Assembly (NCBI RefSeq): GCF_003031405.1
Contig: NZ_CP020469.1
Span: 4,739,687 to 4,803,686 of the forward strand
DNA length: 64,000 nt
Reading direction: 5' to 3'
DNA from: Halomonas sp. 'Soap Lake #6'
GTDB taxonomy: Bacteria > Pseudomonadota > Gammaproteobacteria > Pseudomonadales > Halomonadaceae
Shown piece after piece: positions 50,509-61,665 of this stretch. Position 1 is the first letter of the stretch. Each line of letters starts with the position of its first letter. The translations under genes and the position numbers were made by a program. A model generated the notes under the pieces. It ran no database searches, had not been told where the DNA came from, and worked only from the letters and a program-made list of their open reading frames with translations.

Positions 50509-50550
50509 AGGAAGAAATAACTGTTTTAGGAAGAAGTAGCTGTTTTAGAG
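50502..50550. repeat. 19-bp tandem repeat (2.5 copies)
   Basis: CTGTTTTAGGAAGAAATAA (50502), CTGTTTTAGGAAGAAGTAG (50521) and CTGTTTTAGAG (50540), copying the T-run of the malic-enzyme terminator. Confidence 0.88.
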
Positions 50551-50592
50551 CTTGGCTATTTTATGGCTAGCTATTTAGGTGGCAGCTGCTTT

Positions 50593-50646
50593 GAGGCTTA
50601 GCTCTGTTGTTGTGGAAAGGAGGCTTAACTCTGTTGTTTTGAAGAG
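50593..50646 (-). repeat. 27-bp tandem duplication over the tesB stop codon
   Basis: Two copies beginning GAGGCTTA at 50593 and 50620; the second carries the stop (50625-50627), the first a duplicate TTA. Confidence 0.88.
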
Positions 50647-51458
50647 AAGGAGTAGCGGGTTAGGCCTTCTTGGGCGGTAGATGCCACTAAGCGGCCATCG
50701 CGCTGATAGATGTGCCCACGTGCCAAGCCCCGTGCGCCGCCTGCCCAGGGGGAGTCAATGACATACAGCAACCAGTCATCCAGCCGGGTATCTTCATGTA
50801 GCCACAGCGCATGGTCTAGGCTTGCGATGCGTAGTTTAGGGTCGGTGAACTTGATGCCGTGGGGAATTAATCCCGTCGTCAGCAGATTAAAGTCGGATGC
50901 GTAGGAGAGTAAATGACGGTGTAGCGCGGGATCGTCAGGCAGAGTACCGCCTATGCGAAACCACAGGCACTGGCCTGCGGGCAAGCTGTTATCGGGATTG
51001 CCTGGTAAGTGTAAAAACTCGATGGGGTGGCCGGGAAAGCGAGCATGTTTAACGTCGCCGCTTTCAATTAGTGCCTCGGGCGTTGGTACGTTTGGCATGC
51101 TGCGCTGATGGTTGAAGCTCTCTTCAGCGCTTTGGAACGAGGCGCTGCAGAAAAAAATAGGCCGACCTTTTTGAATCGCGGTTACACGTCGAGTGGTAAA
51201 GCTGCCGCCATCGCGAATAGTGTCTACTTGGTAAACTACCGGGCGGTGAGGATCGCCGGGGCGCAGAAAGTAACCATGCTGGGAGTGGGGGCGGCGCTCG
51301 TTGGGTACGGTACGGGCTGCTGCGGCGAGTGCTTGACCTAATACTTGGCCGCCGTACAGCTGTGGAAAGCCCAAATCCTGGCTTTGACCGCGAAATAGGG
51401 TCTCTTCGAGCGTCTCCAGTTCTAATAAATTTACCAGCGTATTCAGCGCATCATTCAT
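50625..51458 (-). CDS. tesB: Acyl-CoA thioesterase II
   Basis: A 277-residue double-hotdog thioesterase that hydrolyses medium and long acyl-CoAs. Features: L-Y-G-G-Q-V-L-G-Q-A-L near residue 35, T-R-R-V-T-A-I-Q-K-G (first hotdog), and the second-hotdog A-S-L-D-H-A-L-W-L-H-E; the catalytic Asp/Thr/Gln set is present by position. ATG at 51458 has AAGGAT seven bases ahead and is preferred to 51494. A duplication covers its stop. Divergent from tadA. Confidence 0.92.
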   Translation of the reverse strand: MNDALNTLVNLLELETLEETLFRGQSQDLGFPQLYGGQVLGQALAAAARTVPNERRPHSQHGYFLRPGDPHRPVVYQVDTIRDGGSFTTRRVTAIQKGRPIFFCSASFQSAEESFNHQRSMPNVPTPEALIESGDVKHARFPGHPIEFLHLPGNPDNSLPAGQCLWFRIGGTLPDDPALHRHLLSYASDFNLLTTGLIPHGIKFTDPKLRIASLDHALWLHEDTRLDDWLLYVIDSPWAGGARGLARGHIYQRDGRLVASTAQEGLTRYSFSSKQQS

Positions 51459-51568
51459 TCTAGTATCCTTGGTGCTGTCTATTTTTGCCGCCAATGACTA
51501 CAAGCGTACCTTAATGCGGCTGCCAAACTATTTAAAACGATCGTTTTGCTACCTTAGCGGAGTTTGTC

Positions 51569-52039
51569 TTGATACGCAGCGATGAATTTTACATGCACCG
51601 GGCACTTGACCAAGCACACCTGGCTTTCGAAGCTGGTGAGGTACCGGTCGGCGCTGTGGTAGTAGATGCCCTGGGCACGATTGTGGGGGTAGGGTGCAAC
51701 GCTCCGGTAGCCAGCTGTGATCCCAGCGGCCACGCTGAAATTCGCGCCCTGCGCGAGGCTGGGCAACAGTTGGGCAACTATCGTTTAGAGGGATGCACGC
51801 TCTTCGTGACGCTCGAACCTTGCATGATGTGTGCTGGTGCCATGGTGCATGCACGCTTAAGTCGCTTGGTGTATGGCGCGGCAGAGCCGCGTGCCGGTAT
51901 GGTCGAATCAAAAGCCAATTTACTTGCCCAACCTTGGTTTAACCATCAGGTAGCAGTGACCGGTGGCGTACTGGCGTCCCCAGCGAAAAAACTGCTAAAG
52001 CGTTTTTTCATTGAGCGTCGGGCATCATCTGGTGAGTAG
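51569..52039 (+). CDS. tadA: tRNA(adenine34) deaminase TadA
   Basis: A 156-residue zinc deaminase that converts A34 of tRNA-Arg(ACG) to inosine. Zinc and catalytic residues H55 and E57 (G-H-A-E) and C85 and C88 (P-C-M-M-C) are in place. The start is TTG at 51569 with GGAG six bases upstream; the next ATG eight codons on lies too close to the core helix. The tadA-mltF-purL neighbourhood matches E. coli. Confidence 0.95.
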   Translation: MIRSDEFYMHRALDQAHLAFEAGEVPVGAVVVDALGTIVGVGCNAPVASCDPSGHAEIRALREAGQQLGNYRLEGCTLFVTLEPCMMCAGAMVHARLSRLVYGAAEPRAGMVESKANLLAQPWFNHQVAVTGGVLASPAKKLLKRFFIERRASSGE

Positions 52040-52239
52040 GCGTTGAGCATCCCCAGGGCGCTGTGCTCAAGGGTAGTGGGGGAAGTCCCTGGGCCAGTGA
52101 CTGCCATCGAACGGTCGACACCTAGTTAGCACGAGTGCTGTTGATGTAACGCTGAGTTGAGTGGCCATCAGTGTAACGGCAAAGCCGGCAGCAGTTATTG
52201 CTAGCCGCGTGCAGTGGGCATAGACATTGCGTCCTCGCG

Positions 52240-53703
52240 TCAATTAAGCGGTGGCACAAGCTCGAACAATAGCAGCGGGTCATCGTTGACAGGCGTTTGT
52301 TCTAGTTGGAAAAACTGGAGTCGGCTACGCTCAACGTACTCAAGCATTTCATAATAACGGCGTATGTTACGCACATAGATGACTGGCTCGCCTCCACGAG
52401 CGTAGCCATGCCGAGTTTGGCTGTGCCATTCGCGCTGCTGCAGTAGCGGTAGTGCGGTACGTACATCTTGCCAGCTATCTGGATCTCCACCACGGCTTTC
52501 TGTGATTCTACGCGCATCGTAAAGGTGCCCAAGCCCCACGTTATAGGCCGCCATGGCCAGGTATAGACGATCATCGCCGGTAATACTGTCGGGCAGGCGG
52601 TCTTTAATGCTGCGCAAATAGCGTGCTCCGCCGTCGATGCTCTGCGCCGGGTCGGTGCGATCCGCTATACCCATTTCGCTAGCGGTTGGGTGGGTTAGCA
52701 TCATTAATCCCCTTACCCCTGTCGGCGATACAGCATGTGGGTCCCAGTGAGACTCTTGGTAGCCCACGGCGGCCAGTAATTTCCAATCGAAGCCCGTTTT
52801 ACGGGCAGCCTGTTGAAATAATTCGGTATACGCTGGCAAGCGCTCATCAAGGTGCGCCAAGAAAGTACGTGTTCCTACGTACTCTAGGTAATCGTCATGC
52901 CCAAAGTAGCGGTTGACTAGTTTCTCTAGGGAACCGTTTTCCTGTAGCTCCAGCAAAAACTGATTGGCCGCTTCCAGCAGTCCTAAGCCTCGGCCACTAG
53001 GTACCGCCCAGACGAGCGACAGCGGGTCGCCTAGAAAAAAACCCCGCTCTACGCTCGGGAAAAATAGCCGGTTAAGGCGAAACTGATGATCAAAAATGAT
53101 TGCTGCATCTAGCGTGCCATCTTCAACGCGGGCGAGTAATTCGGCGACTTCAAGTTCCTGAGACTCTTTCCAGCTGAGGCGCGGGTAGTCATTCTGTAGT
53201 GCACGCAGTGCCTCGCTAGTACCCGCGCCGCTGAGGGTGCCAAGCTCCAGGCCGACTAAATCCTTAGGTTCACGGATACCGTTTAAGCCGCGCCGATAGA
53301 CGACGAGAGGCTGCATCTGAATAATTGGCCGTGTGTAGTGAATGCCTGGTGAGTCCGGCAAGAGCGGCAGCATGGCGGCACCCAGATCGCCCTGCTCGCG
53401 CACCGCAGGCAGTACGCTTTCAGGGTGATGGCTGGCGTTAAGGTTCAAGCTGACACCCAAATAGTCAGCAAACCGCTGCATCAGCTCATACTCAAAGCCG
53501 GTAGGGCCTTGGCGGCCTTCATAGTAAGTGGTGGGCGCATTGCGGGTATGGATGGTAATAAAGTCTTTCGCAGTGATCTGCTTTAAGTGCTCGCCAGGAG
53601 GTGTCCACGAAATTCGTGGCACAAGTACAAGCAAAAGCGTCGCGATTATCGCGAGATATACCCGGTAATGGGTAAGAAAATGTCGGCAAATCAATGTCGG
53701 CAT
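52240..53703 (-). CDS. mltF: Membrane-bound lytic murein transglycosylase F
   Basis: A 487-residue outer-membrane-associated enzyme: hydrophobic signal/anchor (about residues 15-30), a solute-binding-like regulatory domain (about 45-270) and an SLT lysozyme-like domain (about 300-455) with catalytic E317 in G-Y-Q-E-S-H-W-D. It cleaves glycan strands to 1,6-anhydro ends. No lipobox is seen. The solute-binding-like domain binds peptides and regulates the SLT part in known MltF. Divergent from purL, convergent with tadA across 200 bases without other features. Confidence 0.93.
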   Translation of the reverse strand: MPTLICRHFLTHYRVYLAIIATLLLVLVPRISWTPPGEHLKQITAKDFITIHTRNAPTTYYEGRQGPTGFEYELMQRFADYLGVSLNLNASHHPESVLPAVREQGDLGAAMLPLLPDSPGIHYTRPIIQMQPLVVYRRGLNGIREPKDLVGLELGTLSGAGTSEALRALQNDYPRLSWKESQELEVAELLARVEDGTLDAAIIFDHQFRLNRLFFPSVERGFFLGDPLSLVWAVPSGRGLGLLEAANQFLLELQENGSLEKLVNRYFGHDDYLEYVGTRTFLAHLDERLPAYTELFQQAARKTGFDWKLLAAVGYQESHWDPHAVSPTGVRGLMMLTHPTASEMGIADRTDPAQSIDGGARYLRSIKDRLPDSITGDDRLYLAMAAYNVGLGHLYDARRITESRGGDPDSWQDVRTALPLLQQREWHSQTRHGYARGGEPVIYVRNIRRYYEMLEYVERSRLQFFQLEQTPVNDDPLLLFELVPPLN

Positions 53704-53886
53704 GATGTCTTATCGGTATGAAACAAGTGGCCACGATACCCAGCCTAGATGATGCTGTCACCTTGTGGATTTCGTGTGGCCGCTGCTTTCCAGTATCATA
53801 GCCCCTAATCCGTGCCATAAAAGAGGGCCGCACTGCGGCCTGGTGATTTCCTGCTCGAACTCTTCCTGCTTTAGAGGCTCCCAGAT

Positions 53887-56800
53887 ATGCTCGAACTGCG
53901 AGGCGCACCTGCCCTTTCTGCCTTCCGTCATGAACGGCTGTTAACGGTGTTGCGTGAACGTGTTCCGGAGGTGGAGGCACTGTCCGCCAATTACGTCCAC
54001 TTCATTGATCACCATGACGAGCTTGATAACGCCGCTCTAGAGCGTTTGGCTCAGCTGCTCGACTACGGTAGCCAAACAAGCCAAGCCACCCCAGACAATT
54101 CCCAGCGTTTTTTAGTTGTACCGCGCTTGGGCACTCAGTCTCCGTGGTCCTCTAAAGCAACCGATATTGCCCATAACTGTGGGCTACACCAGATCAGCCG
54201 CATTGAGCGTGGTGTCGACTACCGAGTGGGGCTGCGAGGTGAGCTCAGCACCGAGCAACTGGACACTATCAGCGCGCTGCTCCACGACCGTATGACTGAA
54301 AACGTGCTCGCGGACGTGGCTGATGCCGCCAAGCTATTCGCCCACCATGCGCCTGCACCGTTGGGCAGCGTTGATATTCTAGAGGGTGGCCGCGAGGCGC
54401 TGGTAACCGCTAACCGCGAGCTAGGCTTGGCGCTGGCGGACGATGAGATTGACTACTTGGTGGCCGCGTTTATTGAGCTTGGCCGCAACCCCAGTGATGT
54501 GGAGCTAATGATGTTTGCCCAGGCGAACTCAGAGCACTGCCGTCACAAAATTTTCAACGCGGACTGGATCATCGACGGCGAGGCTCAGGGCCACTCACTG
54601 TTCAAGATGATCAAGAACACCTTTGCGACGTCGCCGGATAACGTGTTGTCGGCCTACAGCGACAATGCAGCGGTAATTAAGGGTAGCCATGGGGGGCGCT
54701 TCTTCCCCACGCCGTTAACCGGTGCTGAGGGTGAGCGAGCCAGTTACGATGCCCACCCAGAGCCGATTCACATTCTGATGAAGGTGGAAACCCACAATCA
54801 CCCAACGGCGATTGCACCCTTTCCTGGCGCAGCGACCGGCTCCGGCGGTGAAATCCGCGATGAGGGCGCGACCGGCATCGGTGGCAAGCCGAAAGCGGGG
54901 CTTTCGGGCTTTACCGTTTCTAATTTGCGCATTCCTGAGTTTGTGCAGCCCTGGGAAGCCTTTGATTACGGCAAGCCTGAGCGCATGCAGTCGGCGCTGC
55001 AAATTATGCTGGATGGCCCGATTGGCGGCGCGGCGTTCAATAATGAGTTTGGTCGCCCCAATCTGACAGGCTACTTCCGCACGTACGAGCAGGATGCGTT
55101 GAGCGATGGCGGTATTGCACGTCGTGGTTTCCATAAGCCGATTATGCTTGCCGGTGGTTATGGCAATATCCGTGCTCATCATGTCCAGAAAGGTGAAATA
55201 CCCGTCGGCGGCAAGCTAATTGTCATGGGTGGCCCTGCGATGCTGATTGGTCTGGGCGGTGGCGCGGCCTCAAGCATGGCCTCTGGTGAGTCTAGCGCGG
55301 ACCTGGATTTTGCTTCAGTGCAGCGGGAAAACCCTGAGATTGAACGTCGTGCCCAAGAAGTGATCGATCGCTGCTGGGCGCTGGGCGATAAAAACCCGAT
55401 TCGCTTTATTCACGATGTTGGTGCCGGTGGACTTTCCAACGCGCTGCCGGAACTGGTGAAAGACGGCAATCGTGGTGGTCTGTTTAACCTGCGTGCAGTG
55501 CCCAATGCCGAGCCGGGTATGAGCCCGCTGGAAATTTGGTGTAACGAAGCCCAGGAACGCTATGTACTGGCTGTTGCCCCAGAAGACCTCGATACCTTCG
55601 ACGCGTTGTGTAAGCGAGAGCGCTGCCCCTATGCCGTGGTGGGCGAAGCAATGGAACACCACCATCTGGAAGTGCGCGACGGTCATTTCGACACCAAGCC
55701 GGTTGACCTGCCAATGAGCGTGCTGTTTGGCAAACCGCCCAAAATGACCCGTTCGTTTGAGCGCCAAACGCCCGAACTCTCCGGCATCATGCTCGACAAT
55801 CTTGATCTGCGTGAAGCCATGGATCGTGTACTTCGTCTGCCCACTGTGGCGTCGAAGAGCTTTTTGATCACCATTGGCGACCGTTCGATTACTGGCCAAG
55901 TGGCTCGCGATCAAATGGTTGGCCCCTGGCAGGTGCCTGTGGCTGATGTGGCCGTCACTACCGCGAGTTTTGATACTCATGCCGGTGAAGCCATGGCCAT
56001 GGGCGAGCGTCCACCGGTGGCACTGATTAATCCTGCCGCTAGCGCCCGCTTGGCAGTGGCAGAGGCGATTACCAACCTGGCCGCAGCACCTATTGCCAAG
56101 CTTTCGGATATTAAGCTCTCCGCCAACTGGATGAGTGCTGCCGACTACCCTGGTGAGAACCAGGCGCTTTATGATGCGGTTCACGCAGTAGGTATGGAGC
56201 TGTGCCCTGCGCTTGGCATTGCTATTCCAGTGGGCAAGGACTCAATGTCCATGCGCACCGCCTGGCAGGAAGGTGGTGATACTGACGAAAAAAGCATTAC
56301 TTCGCCGCTGTCGCTGGTAGTCACCGGCTTTGCACCCGTGACCGATGCTTTGGCTACTCTGACGCCGCAAATCAACTTGGAGCAAGACGAGTCTGATTTG
56401 ATCCTCATCGATCTGGGGAATGGACAGAACCGCTTAGGTGGCTCGGCGCTGGCCCAGGTATACGGTCAGGTGGGAGACGACTGCCCTGATGTGGACGACC
56501 CCGAAGACCTGAAAGCGTTTTTCGAAGTGATTCAGGGCCTAAATCGCGACGGTAAGCTATTGGCCTACCATGACCGCAGCGATGGTGGCTTGTTAGTTAC
56601 ATTGCTGGAAATGGCCTTTGCAAGCCATGCAGGACTGGAGATCAAGCTGGACTGGCTGATTGATGAGCCGGTGGAAGCCTTCAACGCGCTGTTTTCGGAA
56701 GAGTTAGGCGCTGTGATTCAGGTTAATCGCGAACACACCGAAGAAGTGCTGGCCCAGTTTGCCATAGCGGGTATCGAGACCTGCGGCGTGATTGCCCGTC

Positions 56801-57813
56801 CGCGCTATGATGACCAGGTGCGTGTGACGCTATTTGAAGAGCCGCTGCTGGAAACTACTCGCCAATTGACCCAGCGCACCTGGGCCGAAACCAGTTACCG
56901 CATGCAGGCGCTACGCGATAATCCCGAATGCGCCAAAAACGAATTCGACAATCTGCTCGATGTACGCGATCCCGGCCTAAGTGCTGCGCCGACCTTTGAT
57001 ATTAACGAGGATATCAGCGCGCCGTTTATCAACACGGCTAAACCTGCTGTAGCGGTACTCCGCGAACAGGGGGTCAATGGTCAGGTAGAGATGGCCTGGG
57101 CGTTCCATAAAGCGGGCTTTGACGCCGTGGATGTGCATATGAGCGACATCCTGGAAGGGCGTGTGTCTCTGGATGAGTTCAAGGGGCTGGTGGCCTGTGG
57201 TGGCTTCTCCTACGGAGATGTACTCGGTGCAGGTGGCGGCTGGGCGAAGTCGGTGCTGTTCAATGAACGTGCCCGCGAGCAGTTTGCGAGCTTTTTCACC
57301 CGCGATGATAGTTTTTCTCTGGGCGTGTGCAACGGTTGCCAGATGCTCTCGCAACTGAAGTCGCTGATTCCAGGTGCCGAAAACTGGCCCGCCTTTGTGC
57401 GCAACGAATCCGAGCAGTTTGAAGCGCGCGTGGCCATGGTTCGGGTAGAGAAGAGTCCCTCGATTCTGCTAGCGGGTATGGAAGGCTCTAAGCTACCAAT
57501 TGCTGTGGCCCACGGCGAAGGTCGTGCCGAGTTCCGTGATACGGCACACCTGCGTAGCATGCAGTCCAATAGCCAGATTGCGCTGCGTTATATCGATAAC
57601 TACGGCCAAGTCACTACGCGCTACCCGGCTAACCCCAACGGCTCGCCGTCTGGTATTACCGGTCTCACTACGCCAGATGGCCGCGTCACTATCATGATGC
57701 CCCACCCTGAACGAGTGACCCGTGCGGTCACCAACTCCTGGCGTCCGACGGAGTGGACGGAAGATGGTGCTTGGCTGCGCCTATTCCGTAACGCACGCGT
57801 ATGGCTGGACTGA
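53887..57813 (+). CDS. purL: Phosphoribosylformylglycinamidine synthase (large type)
   Basis: A 1308-residue enzyme of purine synthesis that makes FGAM from FGAR, glutamine and ATP. N-terminal and linker domains, two PurM-like FGAM synthetase halves ([20 protein letters not shown]) and a C-terminal glutaminase with C1148 in L-G-V-C-N-G-C, H1273 and E1275 (H-P-E). Full length for the gammaproteobacterial form. ATG at 53887. A terminator follows. Confidence 0.98.
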   Translation: MLELRGAPALSAFRHERLLTVLRERVPEVEALSANYVHFIDHHDELDNAALERLAQLLDYGSQTSQATPDNSQRFLVVPRLGTQSPWSSKATDIAHNCGLHQISRIERGVDYRVGLRGELSTEQLDTISALLHDRMTENVLADVADAAKLFAHHAPAPLGSVDILEGGREALVTANRELGLALADDEIDYLVAAFIELGRNPSDVELMMFAQANSEHCRHKIFNADWIIDGEAQGHSLFKMIKNTFATSPDNVLSAYSDNAAVIKGSHGGRFFPTPLTGAEGERASYDAHPEPIHILMKVETHNHPTAIAPFPGAATGSGGEIRDEGATGIGGKPKAGLSGFTVSNLRIPEFVQPWEAFDYGKPERMQSALQIMLDGPIGGAAFNNEFGRPNLTGYFRTYEQDALSDGGIARRGFHKPIMLAGGYGNIRAHHVQKGEIPVGGKLIVMGGPAMLIGLGGGAASSMASGESSADLDFASVQRENPEIERRAQEVIDRCWALGDKNPIRFIHDVGAGGLSNALPELVKDGNRGGLFNLRAVPNAEPGMSPLEIWCNEAQERYVLAVAPEDLDTFDALCKRERCPYAVVGEAMEHHHLEVRDGHFDTKPVDLPMSVLFGKPPKMTRSFERQTPELSGIMLDNLDLREAMDRVLRLPTVASKSFLITIGDRSITGQVARDQMVGPWQVPVADVAVTTASFDTHAGEAMAMGERPPVALINPAASARLAVAEAITNLAAAPIAKLSDIKLSANWMSAADYPGENQALYDAVHAVGMELCPALGIAIPVGKDSMSMRTAWQEGGDTDEKSITSPLSLVVTGFAPVTDALATLTPQINLEQDESDLILIDLGNGQNRLGGSALAQVYGQVGDDCPDVDDPEDLKAFFEVIQGLNRDGKLLAYHDRSDGGLLVTLLEMAFASHAGLEIKLDWLIDEPVEAFNALFSEELGAVIQVNREHTEEVLAQFAIAGIETCGVIARPRYDDQVRVTLFEEPLLETTRQLTQRTWAETSYRMQALRDNPECAKNEFDNLLDVRDPGLSAAPTFDINEDISAPFINTAKPAVAVLREQGVNGQVEMAWAFHKAGFDAVDVHMSDILEGRVSLDEFKGLVACGGFSYGDVLGAGGGWAKSVLFNERAREQFASFFTRDDSFSLGVCNGCQMLSQLKSLIPGAENWPAFVRNESEQFEARVAMVRVEKSPSILLAGMEGSKLPIAVAHGEGRAEFRDTAHLRSMQSNSQIALRYIDNYGQVTTRYPANPNGSPSGITGLTTPDGRVTIMMPHPERVTRAVTNSWRPTEWTEDGAWLRLFRNARVWLD

Positions 57814-57835
57814 GCTCTACCCTAGCTTATGAATT

Positions 57836-57857
57836 AGCGGCCTACGGGCCGCTTTTT
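57836..57857 (+). terminator. Terminator of purL
   Basis: AGCGGC (57836) pairs with GCCGCT (57848), six-base loop, then TTTT. Confidence 0.8.
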
Positions 57858-58001
57858 CCTGTGGTGGAGACGTGATTCCTGTGAGGGCAGGTGTGAGATA
57901 AAACGTTTGTTTGAAAAACACTCGTTCTCGCGCCACACTCAGCTCACAAGCACGGTTATCGCCAACCGGTGGCGAGCCAAAGGAACCTTCTGGGAGCTCG
58001 A

Positions 58002-58793
58002 ATGCATCAAATCTTCAATGAACGTGTGACGCTGACCTTCACTGACCATGTAGCTGAGGTCATGTTGTCGAGACCTGATCATCACAATGGTCTGGACTGG
58101 GCCATGATCGATGGACTGCTAGCTGCCCAGCAGTGCTTAGCCCAGCTCGACGGAGTGCGTGCTGTGGTCTTGAGCGGCGATGGTGATAGCTTTTGCGCTG
58201 GGCTCGACATGGCGTCGATCATGGGTGAGGCGGAGCGGTTGCCCACCTTACTGGCACACGACGCCGCGGGTATCAATCCGGTTCAGCGCCTAGCCCTAGG
58301 GTGGCGCGAGGCTGGCGTTCCCGTGGTGGCCGCCTTGCACGGCCATATCTATGGCGGTGGTTTGCAGATAGCTCTGGGTGCCGATATACGCATTCTTCAC
58401 CCGTCCGCACGTCTGGCGCTGTTGGAGATCGACTGGGGGATCATCCCCGATATGGCGATTAGCGTAACCGGGGTGGGGCTGCGTCAGGATGTGCTCCAGG
58501 AACTGGCGATAAGCGGGCGTAAGGTGTCAGGAGAAGAGGCTTACCAACTGGGCCTGGGCAGCCGCCTGAGCGATACGCCCCGAGAAACCGCCCAGGCAAC
58601 CGCTGCGCTTATCGCCTCACGTTCACCTAGGGCTGTCGCTGCGGCTCGTGAGTTGTTCGCTCGGGGGCCGGGCCTGGCCCACCGTGAGCGGTTGGCCCTT
58701 GAAGCGCATTTGCAACAGCAGCTGTTGGCTGGCGCCGAGCATCGTGAGGCGGTAAACGCACGAATGGAGCGTCGCACCCCGTGTTTCGACTGA
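58002..58793 (+). CDS. Enoyl-CoA hydratase/isomerase family protein (crotonase)
   Basis: A 263-residue crotonase-fold enzyme acting on an acyl-CoA. The oxyanion-hole stretches are D-S-F-C-A-G-L-D-M (about residues 63-71) and [14 protein letters not shown] (about 113-127); where classical hydratases have two Glu, this one has the Asp/Ile pattern [10 protein letters not shown], closer to isomerase or dienoyl-CoA types. Exact reaction not assigned. ATG at 58002 with GGAG six bases before it. Two bases separate its stop from radD. Confidence 0.85.
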   Translation: MHQIFNERVTLTFTDHVAEVMLSRPDHHNGLDWAMIDGLLAAQQCLAQLDGVRAVVLSGDGDSFCAGLDMASIMGEAERLPTLLAHDAAGINPVQRLALGWREAGVPVVAALHGHIYGGGLQIALGADIRILHPSARLALLEIDWGIIPDMAISVTGVGLRQDVLQELAISGRKVSGEEAYQLGLGSRLSDTPRETAQATAALIASRSPRAVAAARELFARGPGLAHRERLALEAHLQQQLLAGAEHREAVNARMERRTPCFD

Positions 58794-58794
58794 C

Positions 58795-60630
58795 ATGCCT
58801 CGATTAAGTCCCTCCGCCGATGCTGACTCGCCACCATGCTTGCGCCCCTATCAAACCGAGGCAGTGAAACGGGTGGTGAGTCACTTTCGCACCACCAGTG
58901 CCCCAGCCGTTGTGGTACTGCCCACTGGCAGTGGTAAGTCGCTGGTGATTGCCGAGCTGGCCAGGCTCGCGCGTGGCCGTGTACTGGTTCTGGCGCATGT
59001 GCGTGAGTTGGTGGAGCAGAATCATGCCAAATACCAAGCCTACGGATTAGCGGCCGATATTTTTAGTGCCGGGTTAAAGCGCAAAGAGGCTAACCGCCAA
59101 GTGGTGTTTGGCTCGGTACAATCGGTGGTACGTAATCTTGAGCACTTTAATGATGCCAACTTTACGCTGCTGGTGATCGATGAGTGCCACAGGGTCTCGT
59201 TAGAGAAAGAGGCAAGCTATCGCCAGGTAATTGATCATTTACAGCATCAAAACCCTCACTTGAAAATTCTTGGCCTAACTGCCACCCCCTTCCGTTTGGG
59301 GCAAGGGTTTATCTATCACCGCCACCACCATGGCATGGTGCGCGGAGCAGATGACTGCTTTTTTACCGACTGCGTATTTGAACAGCCGCTTAGGCTGATG
59401 GTAAAGCAAGGGTTTTTGGCTAAGCCTAACCGCTTGGATATGGCTATTGAGGGCTATGACTTTTCTGCTCTTATACCTGCATCAAGCGGGCTTTTTCGCG
59501 AAGAGGAGCTAAATCGCGTCGTCGCGGGCAGTCGCGCCACTCCAGGTATTATTCAGCAGGTGATCGAGTATGCTGCCAACCGCCAAGGGGTCATGATTTT
59601 TGCTGCCACCGTGGCCCACGCTGAAGAGATTGTTAGCTATCTGCCCGCTGATGAGGCGGCGCTGATCACCGGCGCCACCATATCTCAAGAGCGCACAGCA
59701 CTTATCGATGCGTTTAAAGCGCGCCAACTGAAATACTTGGTGAATGTTGCAGTTCTGACCACTGGGTTTGATGCCCCTCATGTGGACTTGATTGCCATTC
59801 TTCGACCTACAGAGTCGGTAAGCCTCTACCAGCAGATGGTTGGCCGTGGGCTACGCCTCTCGCCGGGAAAAACGGATTGCCTGATACTCGACTATGCAGG
59901 CAATCCCTGGGACCTATATGCGCCGGAAGTAGGCGAGCCAAAGCCTGATAGCGACAGTGAGCCGGTGCAGGTAGAGTGCCCAGCCTGCGGTCACGCCAAC
60001 CTGTTTTGGGGGAAGCGTGATGGTGAGCTGGTGATTGAACATTTTGGTCGCCGCTGCCAGGGGTTGGTCGAACAGCCCAGTCCGCCTGCCAGGGGGGGCA
60101 AGAGTAGGCAGGGGGCTGTATCGGGCACCTATAAAAAACAGTGCGACTTTCGCTTTCGCTTTAAAGTCTGCGATAGCTGTGGCGCTGAAAATGATATTGC
60201 CGCCCGGCGTTGCCATGGCTGTCAGCAGTTATTGGTGGATGCCGACGATAAGTTGAAAGACGCACTAAAGTTAAAAGATGCCAAAGTGCTCCGCGTCAGC
60301 GGTATGCAGTTGGATGCCACTACCAATGGGCGAGGGCTGCCGCGTTTAAAAGTGACATACCACGATGAAGATGGCGCGAGCCTTGCCGAGTGGTTTGCAT
60401 TGGAAACGCCTGCTCAGCGCCGCGCATTTTACGCTGCTTTTTTGCGTGACCACCTGCGCGCACCAGGCGCTCAGTGGCAGCCGATGTCACCCTGTGAGGT
60501 GGTGGAGGAACAGCGACGTTTGCGCCACCCAGACTTTGTCGTGGGTCGTAAAGTCGGGCGGCACTGGCAGCTTCGCGATAAGCTGTTTGACTATCAAGGG
60601 CGTTACCGCAAAGCCGCTGAGGCCGGCTAG
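58795..60630 (+). CDS. radD: DNA repair helicase-like ATPase RadD
   Basis: A 611-residue superfamily 2 ATPase. Walker A P-T-G-S-G-K-S (43-49), D-E-C-H (129-132), then [10 protein letters not shown] and Q-M-V-G-R-G-L-R helicase motifs match E. coli RadD (YejH, 586 aa) closely. A C-terminal zinc part holds C-P-A-C and C-D-S-C / C-H-G-C pairs. RadD aids repair of double-strand breaks and crossover suppression with RecA and SSB. Start ATG one base after the crotonase stop triplet; probably co-transcribed with it. Confidence 0.93.
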   Translation: MPRLSPSADADSPPCLRPYQTEAVKRVVSHFRTTSAPAVVVLPTGSGKSLVIAELARLARGRVLVLAHVRELVEQNHAKYQAYGLAADIFSAGLKRKEANRQVVFGSVQSVVRNLEHFNDANFTLLVIDECHRVSLEKEASYRQVIDHLQHQNPHLKILGLTATPFRLGQGFIYHRHHHGMVRGADDCFFTDCVFEQPLRLMVKQGFLAKPNRLDMAIEGYDFSALIPASSGLFREEELNRVVAGSRATPGIIQQVIEYAANRQGVMIFAATVAHAEEIVSYLPADEAALITGATISQERTALIDAFKARQLKYLVNVAVLTTGFDAPHVDLIAILRPTESVSLYQQMVGRGLRLSPGKTDCLILDYAGNPWDLYAPEVGEPKPDSDSEPVQVECPACGHANLFWGKRDGELVIEHFGRRCQGLVEQPSPPARGGKSRQGAVSGTYKKQCDFRFRFKVCDSCGAENDIAARRCHGCQQLLVDADDKLKDALKLKDAKVLRVSGMQLDATTNGRGLPRLKVTYHDEDGASLAEWFALETPAQRRAFYAAFLRDHLRAPGAQWQPMSPCEVVEEQRRLRHPDFVVGRKVGRHWQLRDKLFDYQGRYRKAAEAG

Positions 60631-60696
60631 GTGCCGCGGCGGCTTGCACGCTGTTACACTGCCGGATATTTAACTAATTAAAGGAAACCGACCCGC

Positions 60697-61665
60697 GTGA
60701 GCGAGACGCCAAGCTCTCCCGTTGATCAGGACGCCGTTGAGTTTACTGCCGAGCCGGTAGTGGAAGCGCTTGGGCGCCTGTTTGATGAGCCGATTATGGA
60801 GCTGCCGGAAGATCTCTATATCCCGCCGGAGGCGCTGCGGGTGTTTTTAGAGGCATTTGAAGGTCCGCTTGATCTGCTGCTCTACCTGATACGCCGACAG
60901 AATCTGGATATTTTGACGATCAACGTAGCGACCATCACCCATCAGTACATCGAGTACGTGGAGTTGATGAAAGCGATGGAGATCGAGCTGGCGGGCGAGT
61001 ACCTGTTAATGGCAGCCATGTTGGCGGAGATCAAATCTCGCACGCTGCTACCGCGGCCGCCGAAGGCGGAAGGTGAGGAAGACGAGGACCCAAGGGCCGA
61101 GCTGATTCGCCGCCTGCAGGAGTATGAACGCCTTAAAGAAGCCGCCGAAGCATTAGACACGCTACCCCGAGTTGGGCGTGACTGGTTTAGCGTACAGGCT
61201 GGGCTGCCCCCGTTGGAAACCCGGGTTATACACCCGGATGTGGAGCTTGATGAACTGTTAGGAGCGCTTTCCGATATTCTTAAGCGCGCTGAGCTGACCC
61301 AGTCCCACCAGATCAGCCGCGAGGTGCTCTCTACACGTGAACGCATGCTGAAAATCATGGAGCAGTTAACCCTCGATAGTGCTCAGCAGCGTTATACCCC
61401 TTTTGAAGCGCTGTTTACCTTAGAAGAGGGGCGTGCTGGCGTAGTGGTAACCTTTATGGCCATTTTAGAGTTAGCTAAAGAAGCCATGATCGAAATTGTT
61501 CAAAATGCGCCGCTATCGCCCATTCACGTGCGTGCGCGCCCAGCATCACTTGCCGATGAAGCATTTGAGGATGAAGGCGCATTCGAGCCACTCGATACAG
61601 AAGGAGGTGCTTTTGAATCTGTTTTTGAAGAGCCCGCGTTTGAACCTGGCGAGGAGTCGCGGTGA
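60697..61665 (+). CDS. scpA: Segregation and condensation protein A
   Basis: A 322-residue kleisin that bridges SMC heads. N-terminal F-E-G-P-L-D-L-L-L-Y-L-I-R-R-Q (about residues 53-67), the V-A-x-I-T-x-Q-Y head-binding helix and the C-terminal winged helix (about 225-275) are clear; an acidic tail of 50 residues is extra. GTG start at 60697. Its stop overlaps the scpB start (GTGA). In this gammaproteobacterium it would complement or partner an Smc or MukB-like protein elsewhere. Confidence 0.94.
   Translation: MSETPSSPVDQDAVEFTAEPVVEALGRLFDEPIMELPEDLYIPPEALRVFLEAFEGPLDLLLYLIRRQNLDILTINVATITHQYIEYVELMKAMEIELAGEYLLMAAMLAEIKSRTLLPRPPKAEGEEDEDPRAELIRRLQEYERLKEAAEALDTLPRVGRDWFSVQAGLPPLETRVIHPDVELDELLGALSDILKRAELTQSHQISREVLSTRERMLKIMEQLTLDSAQQRYTPFEALFTLEEGRAGVVVTFMAILELAKEAMIEIVQNAPLSPIHVRARPASLADEAFEDEGAFEPLDTEGGAFESVFEEPAFEPGEESR

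Noticed and set aside
51549..51911. Antisense frame over tadA
   Set aside because: Shadow of the tadA coding sequence; tadA has all catalytic residues.
55315..56184. 289-codon open frame antisense to purL
   Set aside because: It is produced by the codon bias of the intact purL on the other strand; no family features.
57901..57930. A/T-rich stretch upstream of the crotonase gene as a PsrA/FadR-type operator
   Set aside because: GTTTG-like half-sites do not form a symmetric motif at the right spacing.
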